Source: an uncultured Verrucomicrobiales bacterium
GTDB lineage: Bacteria; Verrucomicrobiota; Verrucomicrobiia; Verrucomicrobiales; Akkermansiaceae
DNA length: 11,054 bases
Direction of reading: 5' to 3'
Assembly (NCBI GenBank): GCA_937885815.1
Contig: CALABM010000162.1
Coordinates: 1-11,054, forward strand
Part shown: in pieces, positions 6,950-11,054 of the stretch
Layout: each line of letters starts with the position of its first letter
How positions within the stretch are numbered: the first letter of the stretch is position 1
Notes under the pieces: model-generated
The model's input: only the letters and a program-made list of their open reading frames with translations
What the model was told of the DNA's origin: nothing
Databases searched by the model: none
Position numbers and translations under genes: made by a program

Positions 6950-7381
6950 ATGTGCGCGGAGTTTCCCGTTTTCATCTCGGACATCACATTGAAAAGCGTG
7001 AGTATCTGTATTGGCTTAATGCTCGTGGGGGGCTTGGGTATCTTGCTTATCGCTATGCTGAATGACGATGTCTTTAAGCCACGTAATCCGGATGAGAAGT
7101 CCATATCACCGTCGAGCGAATACGAGATTGAAGACCTGTTGAACTGCAACATCTGGGAGATTTTGCTGTTTATCTGCAGCGGAATGATAGTCGTGCCCAT
7201 TCTTTATCTCTTACCCATCAGCTTACCTCCATGGTTACTCTATCCTTTGGTTGTTATCGTCTCCATTATTCTTTACTGCTTAGTCAACCGTTGGCTCAGA
7301 TGGCTGCGCCTCAAATGGGCGGAAGAAGATAAACAACGGCGGCGCAGTCGCAGCAAGAACCGCAAAAAGAAGAAAAAATAA
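6950..7381 (+). CDS. Multi-pass membrane protein with polybasic C-terminus
   Basis: The 143-residue protein has one transmembrane helix near residues 16-36 (SICIGLMLVGGLGILLIAML), a short acidic loop (PRNPDEKSISPSSEYEIEDLL), two more hydrophobic helices at about 69-88 and 91-112 that may form a hairpin, and a strongly basic tail (KWAEEDKQRRRSRSKNRKKKKK by position 122-143). By the positive-inside rule the tail should be cytoplasmic, which with three helices puts the N-terminus outside. No family is recognised. The start is set by the leader A Shine-Dalgarno. It lies between the small exported protein and the large ankyrin protein and so belongs to the envelope-protein run. The tail could bind nucleic acid or acidic lipid, but this is only composition-based. 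Confidence 0.75.
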   Translation: MCAEFPVFISDITLKSVSICIGLMLVGGLGILLIAMLNDDVFKPRNPDEKSISPSSEYEIEDLLNCNIWEILLFICSGMIVVPILYLLPISLPPWLLYPLVVIVSIILYCLVNRWLRWLRLKWAEEDKQRRRSRSKNRKKKKK

Positions 7382-7407
7382 TAACCATTTTCCATAATCA
7401 GGAATCG

Positions 7408-7479
7408 GAACTAACAGCTTGCAGCTGCGCCCGGATTTTGGTAATATGACACCGTAGTAAATACAAACTTTTCCACACT
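7408..7479 (+). promoter_or_regulatory. Leader B, copy 1: sigma-70 promoter with SD-less 5' UTR
   Basis: TTGCAG (7419-7424) and TAATAT (7442-7447) are spaced by 17 bp, a near-consensus promoter. The start codon follows the -10 by 32 bp, implying a short 5' UTR of about 25 bases. That UTR (CACCGTAGTAAATACAAAC and onward) has no Shine-Dalgarno. The element recurs at 9686-9759 with the same spacing, starting with the identical 17-mer GAACTAACAGCTTGCAG. Confidence 0.72.
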
Positions 7480-9534
7480 ATGAATCTGAGACCTTTGGTA
7501 TGTTCCGTTGTTCTGTTTACCGTAGGAAGCTTGGCCTACGGAGAGGAAGTCTCTACGTTCGTTCTGCCTGAACCGGAACAGATAAACAAAGCAGGGGAGT
7601 TTATGAGAACTCCGCTGATGCAAGCCGTGCGCCGAGGGAATGCGGATGAGGTGCGGGCTCTGCTGGCTGCCGGGGCTGACCCCAATATCCCGGAGTGGCA
7701 TAACAATACCCCCTTAATGCATGCCTGCCAGCATGGATATACGGACATAGTGCGTATGTTGCTGGCCGCCGGGGCGAATGTTAATGCTCGCGATGACGAG
7801 GGGTGGACAGCTCTCATGGGGGTGTGTGTTTCTCGAAATAATCCGACCACAGAGATTGCGGAAATGCTGCTGGCAGCCGGGGCTGATATCACCCCAAGGG
7901 ATAACCGCTACCACCATAATGCTCTGGTCTATGCTTCTAAATCAGGCAAAGCCGAGCATGTAGCACTGCTGATAAACGCCGGAGCAGATGTTAATGCTCG
8001 TGCGGGGTTCTGGGCTCTGGAAGAAACGCCTCTGTTCTGCGCCATTCAATGTAAGGCATCGCCGGAGGTTTTGCGCCGGCTGATAGCCGGCGGGGCGGAT
8101 GTCAATGCGCGGGTGTCGCATGCCGGGGTTGAATATACAGCCTTGCAGGTTGCTGTAGAAACAGGCGATGCCGATAGTGTGCGCACGCTGATAGAAGAAG
8201 GAGCAGATGTAACATACGCAGGGAACTCTCTTTTAGTATATGCCGCAGGAGAAAAAGACCCACGATTGCTGCAAATGCTGTTGGCCGCCGGTGCAGATGT
8301 GAACGCCCCCAGTCAAGATGGCTACTACGCCTTGGGGCGTGCTGCGGCTTTGGGAAGAGCGGATTATGTACGAATGCTGCTGGCCGCCGGAGCAGATGTG
8401 AATGCCACGGATGGCTATGGCGATACGGCACTTATCAGCGCAGCAAGAGCAAAGAATCCGGAAGCTTTGCAGATATTGCTGGCTGCCGGAGCCCAAGTAA
8501 ACCACACCAACAAGAAGGGAGAAACTGCCCTGATGCGGGCTGCTTTTGTCGGCAATGCGCCTCATGTAGCCATGTTGCTGGCTGCCGGGGCTGATAAAAC
8601 TCTCAGAAATGCGGATGGTATGACTGCCTTGGAGCTTATCACTCACTTGTTCTGCAGTAGCCGACGACGTGTAGTGGAGGAATATCCTCTTGAGCAGGAA
8701 ATAGCGTATACCTCGATTTACTGTCATCTCAACGGCTCTTCTTCTGCGGAGCTTACGCCCTTGATGCAGGCTGTTCTGATGGGCAAGCCCCAGGAGGTTT
8801 CGGCCTTGCTGGCAAGTGGCGCGGATGTAAACGCGGCATCTGCGCTTGGCCGCACGGCCTTGATGATGGCTGCAGACACACACCAACCCGAAATGGTGGA
8901 GCTGTTGCAGGCTGCCGGGGCGGATGTTCATGCGAGGGATTTGCAGGGGAACACCGCTTTGATTCTTGCGCAGTTGGAGGGGGACGGCTTCCTGAATTGC
9001 TTTAGCTGGATGCGCCTTGATAGCTGGATGCGCCTTGATAGCTGGATGCGCCTTGATGGCGCATGCAGAGATGATGACATGACTCGCTGCACACAGCTGT
9101 TGCTGGCAGCCGGGGCAGACGCCATGGCTTGCAATCATGCAGGGCAGAATGCTCTCATGACTGCTTGCTACAGGCGCTTTATCAGGGCTGATGCTGAGGC
9201 CTCCATTCGCCTGCTTATAACAGCCGGGGCAGATATCAATAGCCGTGATAATGAAGGTCGCACGCCGCTCATGTTCTCGCTCATGTTGGGAGACCACGGC
9301 TGGATGGTGCCTGTACTCACCTCCCTTGGTGCCGATATCAACGCCCGCGACAACGCAGGACGCACGCCCCTCATGTATGCCGTGCAAGGCTATATGGCGG
9401 ATGAGGCATGGCGCCGCCTGATGGCCGCCAAACCGGACATCCATGCTCGCGATAACTCCGGCAAACAGGCGATTGACTACACCTTACCGACAAGCAACAA
9501 TCGCAAGCGTCTCCTTGAACAGGAGTTCCTGTAA
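7480..9534 (+). CDS. Secreted protein of about 16 ankyrin repeats
   Basis: The 684-residue protein starts with a clear signal peptide (LVCSVVLFTVGSLAYG, cleavage probably after G21) and then consists almost wholly of ankyrin repeats. Ten run in series from about residue 43 to 381 (units such as TPLMHACQHGYTDIVRMLLAAGANVNARD). A 44-residue non-ankyrin linker at 382-425 contains SSRRRVVEEYPLEQEIAY. Six more repeats then run to about residue 660. The thirteenth repeat is expanded by three perfect copies of SWMRLD (residues 509-526). Ankyrin stacks are protein-binding scaffolds, and this one should be periplasmic or released. No enzymatic or toxin domain is attached. It is driven by leader B and followed by a terminator-like structure and a small membrane protein also behind leader B. 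Its partner is unknown; binding of an envelope or secreted protein is the plain inference. Confidence 0.92.
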   Translation: MNLRPLVCSVVLFTVGSLAYGEEVSTFVLPEPEQINKAGEFMRTPLMQAVRRGNADEVRALLAAGADPNIPEWHNNTPLMHACQHGYTDIVRMLLAAGANVNARDDEGWTALMGVCVSRNNPTTEIAEMLLAAGADITPRDNRYHHNALVYASKSGKAEHVALLINAGADVNARAGFWALEETPLFCAIQCKASPEVLRRLIAGGADVNARVSHAGVEYTALQVAVETGDADSVRTLIEEGADVTYAGNSLLVYAAGEKDPRLLQMLLAAGADVNAPSQDGYYALGRAAALGRADYVRMLLAAGADVNATDGYGDTALISAARAKNPEALQILLAAGAQVNHTNKKGETALMRAAFVGNAPHVAMLLAAGADKTLRNADGMTALELITHLFCSSRRRVVEEYPLEQEIAYTSIYCHLNGSSSAELTPLMQAVLMGKPQEVSALLASGADVNAASALGRTALMMAADTHQPEMVELLQAAGADVHARDLQGNTALILAQLEGDGFLNCFSWMRLDSWMRLDSWMRLDGACRDDDMTRCTQLLLAAGADAMACNHAGQNALMTACYRRFIRADAEASIRLLITAGADINSRDNEGRTPLMFSLMLGDHGWMVPVLTSLGADINARDNAGRTPLMYAVQGYMADEAWRRLMAAKPDIHARDNSGKQAIDYTLPTSNNRKRLLEQEFL
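9004..9057 (+). repeat. Perfect 18-bp tandem repeat, three copies, within ankyrin gene
   Basis: The unit AGCTGGATGCGCCTTGAT occurs three times without a mismatch and encodes SWMRLD each time. It interrupts the thirteenth ankyrin repeat between its two helices. As a multiple of three bases, copy-number change would keep the frame. Confidence 0.95.
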
Positions 9535-9598
9535 AAAGAGTCTCCGATAACGCATAAAAAGCCACTCAGACTTCGATAAATCTACGCACAAAACACCA

Positions 9599-9675
9599 CC
9601 CGCAAGACCATGACCCGCACCCGGCAGACCAAGGGCTCCAGCGAAGGAGAATCCTAGGCTTGCGGGCCTGTTTTT
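9599..9675 (+). terminator. Possible terminator: CCCGCAAG/CTTGCGGG stem followed by T5
   Basis: CCCGCAAG (9599-9606) is exactly complementary to CTTGCGGG (9659-9666). The right arm is followed by CCTG and then TTTTT (9671-9675). The 52-base loop is long for a classical terminator and may itself fold (CTCC/GGAG at 9635-9638 and 9645-9648). The position, 65 bp after the large ankyrin gene and before the next promoter, fits termination. A structured RNA is the alternative. Confidence 0.42.
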
Positions 9676-9685
9676 GCGCTTTTCC

Positions 9686-9759
9686 GAACTAACAGCTTGC
9701 AGAGCCTCCCGGATTCTGGTAACATGACACCGTAATAAACACTTATTTTCCTATACATT
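9686..9759 (+). promoter_or_regulatory. Leader B, copy 2: sigma-70 promoter with SD-less 5' UTR
   Basis: TTGCAG (9697-9702) and TAACAT (9720-9725) are again 17 bp apart. GAACTAACAGCTTGCAG, CCCGGATT, TGGTAA and ATGACACCGTA are shared with 7408-7479 in the same order. Differences are mostly in the spacer and the last 20 bases before the ATG. No Shine-Dalgarno is present. This supports 9760 as a real, independently transcribed gene. Confidence 0.68.
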
Positions 9760-9954
9760 ATGAATGTCGCAGAATCCATTATCATGATAGGTTGTGGCTT
9801 GCTGTTCATGCTGGCTATGCTGTTGCTGTCTCCTCTTATTACTGGTTATGACGGACTAGAAATTACCTTCGCCGTTCTCGCAATCTTATTTTTCCTTACT
9901 ACCGGCTTTTTGTTTTTCCGTCTTGCATGGCGCCTTATTTTCAGAGGTCGCTAA
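9760..9954 (+). CDS. Small two-helix membrane protein, 64 residues
   Basis: The product is almost entirely two transmembrane helices (about residues 7-28, IIMIGCGLLFMLAMLLLSPL, and 36-56, FAVLAILFFLTTGFLFFRL) joined by a short loop TGYDGLE and ending in a basic RLIFRGR tail. It has no cleavable signal and no known family. By the positive-inside rule the tail, and so both ends, should be cytoplasmic. Despite its size it is supported by a dedicated leader B promoter homologous to the one before the large ankyrin gene. It could be a small regulator or accessory of the neighbouring envelope proteins, but nothing specific can be said. Confidence 0.68.
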   Translation: MNVAESIIMIGCGLLFMLAMLLLSPLITGYDGLEITFAVLAILFFLTTGFLFFRLAWRLIFRGR

Positions 9955-9971
9955 TGACCAATCAGGAAATG

Positions 9972-10040
9972 CGCAACAAAATGCCCGCCGCGAGCTTCTA
10001 TTCATTAGAAAATCTGCACTTTCTGCAATTTTTTGTTGCG
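9972..10040. repeat. 10-bp inverted repeat flanking a 49-bp spacer
   Basis: CGCAACAAAA (9972-9981) and TTTTGTTGCG (10031-10040) are exact reverse complements. The right arm lies inside the conserved part of leader A of the next gene. The structure may act as a terminator for the small membrane gene (the right arm is preceded by a T run), as an operator, or as a scar of insertion. Confidence 0.4.
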
Positions 10041-10087
10041 GATTCGGTGCCGGGAAGTATTATCTTATGTAAAGGAGATAGAGAATA
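10021..10087 (+). promoter_or_regulatory. Diverged leader A with strong ribosome-binding site
   Basis: TTGCGG (10036-10041) and TATTAT (10058-10063) are 16 bp apart, a plausible promoter. AAAGGAGATA follows, with its SD about 8 bases before the ATG at 10088. The stretch 10021-10045 aligns with 5184-5208 apart from a few substitutions and a one-base indel. The order T-run, TGYTGCG, TTCG, -10, AGGAGATA is preserved. Confidence 0.55.
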
Positions 10088-10558
10088 ATGAAGACAATTT
10101 TCCACAAAATCCTTGCCACCTCAGCCATCTGCTGCCTAGCGTCTGACATTGTTCATGCGTCTGACTCTGATTTTTACGCAGAAAATTGTAACAGAGTTGC
10201 ACAGGTGCAACAGACTCTGGATAAGTGTTCACAAATTGCAGTAGAATTTCATTTTTCGAATGGGCCTCCCAATCGCATACTGAGCCAGACTGAAACACTG
10301 GAGGTAATAGATATCTTGCGCCAAGTTTCCCCGCTTCGATACAAGGGAACATTTTTAGCTCGTTTCCGTGGTGCTACTTATCTGGTGTTTTCAGATAAAT
10401 CCGGCAAGGAAGTAGGGAGGCTTTCCATGTGGAGCCTCACTGCCACCCCAGAGACAGAAGATTCTCGAAGCTACCGCTCGCTTGCAGAAATGAGCCTCGC
10501 TCCGGTTGCCTTGAAGCGTTTGAGGGCGATAGTCTATCCGGACAGAAATAATCGGTAA
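10088..10558 (+). CDS. Small secreted hypothetical protein, 156 residues
   Basis: A typical signal peptide (KILATSAICCLASDIVHA, cleavage probably after A24) precedes a mature region of about 130 residues. I do not recognise its family. It reads as mixed alpha/beta: an N-terminal helix QVQQTLDKC, strands AVEFHFSNG and TYLVFSD, and a C-terminal helix LAPVALKRLRAIVYP. The pattern RFRGATYLVFSDKSGKEVGRLSM suggests a small beta-sheet domain. The start is fixed by a strong Shine-Dalgarno. The signal-peptide DNA is closely related to that of the next gene, so the two share ancestry at the 5' end only. The protein should be periplasmic or secreted, and its function is unknown. Confidence 0.75.
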   Translation: MKTIFHKILATSAICCLASDIVHASDSDFYAENCNRVAQVQQTLDKCSQIAVEFHFSNGPPNRILSQTETLEVIDILRQVSPLRYKGTFLARFRGATYLVFSDKSGKEVGRLSMWSLTATPETEDSRSYRSLAEMSLAPVALKRLRAIVYPDRNNR

Positions 10559-10595
10559 AATTTCACCACCTGTACAATTCTTTCCTTATTGCGTT

Positions 10596-11054
10596 ATGAC
10601 CATGCCACCCCCATTCCACAGAATCCTTGCTACCGCAGTCATCTGCCTTGCGGCGGGGGCAGGCCTATTCTTTGTATTCTCAGATTCCGAATCCTATATA
10701 ACTTCGGAGACGGCAATTCGGGTGGATTCATACACCAACGAGGAGACAGTTGCATGGGAGGTACTGACACAGCAGAATGTCAACAATTCCATTCTGCTGT
10801 GCGAAGAAACAGGCAGGACCAGTTACACGCCTCTTCTGATTGCTATTTCGCATGGCCATGTGAATGGCGTGCGCAAATGCCTAGAATTGGGAGCCGATAC
10901 GGAAAAGCGTGTGCAGACCATGAGCCATGAGTTATTGCCGGGAAGCAAGGACATTTTCCAATGTGTTGAAGGGTACACGCCTTTGCATCTGGCTGTGTAC
11001 CTGAAGCAATATAAGATAGTGGAAATGTTGCTGGAAGCCGGGGCTGATATTGAA
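10596..11054 (+). CDS. Exported ankyrin-repeat protein, N-terminal part (runs off window)
   Basis: From the ATG at 10596-10598 the frame is open for 153 codons to the window edge. The start MTMPPPFHRILATAVICLAA leads into a hydrophobic export or anchor segment (GAGLFFVF). After about 50 residues ankyrin repeats appear: TSYTPLLIAISHGHVNGVRKCLELGADTE, then EGYTPLHLAVYLKQYKIVEMLLEAGADIE. A second in-frame ATG lies at codon 3. No Shine-Dalgarno is visible; the gene begins 37 bp after the previous stop and may be co-transcribed with it. The full length and any C-terminal domain lie outside the window. The protein is a further envelope ankyrin protein of the same locus. Confidence 0.85.
   Translation, partial: MTMPPPFHRILATAVICLAAGAGLFFVFSDSESYITSETAIRVDSYTNEETVAWEVLTQQNVNNSILLCEETGRTSYTPLLIAISHGHVNGVRKCLELGADTEKRVQTMSHELLPGSKDIFQCVEGYTPLHLAVYLKQYKIVEMLLEAGADIE

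Noticed and set aside
9004..9057. CRISPR-like array
   Set aside because: The 18-bp units are directly adjacent without spacers and are coding in frame.
8233..9444. Minus-strand open frame of 403 codons
   Set aside because: It is the antisense shadow of the ankyrin repeats. The repeated HIC.GGQQH pattern is simply the complement of the LLAAGADV codons.
7408..9759. Leader B copies as integron attC-like recombination sites
   Set aside because: They lack paired inverted core sites with RYYYAAC/GTTRRRY and no integrase is visible. A duplicated promoter explains them fully.
10589..10930. Plus-strand 113-codon open frame
   Set aside because: It overlaps the ankyrin gene starting at 10596 in another frame. 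The 10596 frame has the export signal and ankyrin motifs and stays open to the window end.

Overview
The window is about 11 kb of bacterial DNA of moderate GC, with classical sigma-70-like promoters and mixed use of Shine-Dalgarno and SD-less starts. No rRNA, tRNA, phage structural gene, transposase or CRISPR array is visible. Nothing fixes the taxon. The long secreted ankyrin-repeat proteins, the two-membrane export apparatus and the overall gene style suggest a Gram-negative gut or environmental bacterium, perhaps Verrucomicrobiota (Akkermansia-like). That is a low-to-moderate confidence inference.

Left part (1-1662, minus strand). A small gene of unknown function (1184-1609) has a good promoter upstream. 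It is followed by a complete ADP-ribosylglycohydrolase (330-1118). Beyond that lies a partial gene (1-329) encoding a macro-domain-like, A1S_2505-type protein. The last two share one reading frame and are separated by a single TAG. The downstream part has no credible start codon of its own, so this may be a fused ADP-ribose-handling protein interrupted by a stop.

Middle part (1781-4855, minus strand). This is a compact three-gene operon transcribed as membrane-fusion protein, FtsX-type permease, ATPase, with ATGA overlaps at both junctions. The order and families match DevBCA/MacAB-type tripartite exporters. A 440-bp non-coding stretch (4806-5245) follows. It holds the operon's probable promoter, a 10-bp-arm palindrome and short AT-rich repeats.

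Right part (5218-11054, plus strand). This is a run of ankyrin-repeat and small envelope proteins: a membrane-anchored divergent ankyrin-like protein, a small exported protein, a multi-pass membrane protein with a polybasic tail, a secreted protein of 16 ankyrin repeats, a 64-residue membrane protein, a small secreted protein, and the start of another exported ankyrin protein. Two kinds of upstream leader recur. Leader A has a strong SD (before 5246, 6950 and, diverged, 10088). Leader B has a TTGCAG-17 bp-TAAYAT promoter and no SD (before 7480 and 9760). The last two genes also share signal-peptide DNA. The region therefore looks built by duplication of promoter, leader and signal modules in front of different envelope proteins. 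This ankyrin/small-membrane-protein locus is the best candidate here for an undescribed system. Its function cannot be read from the sequence.
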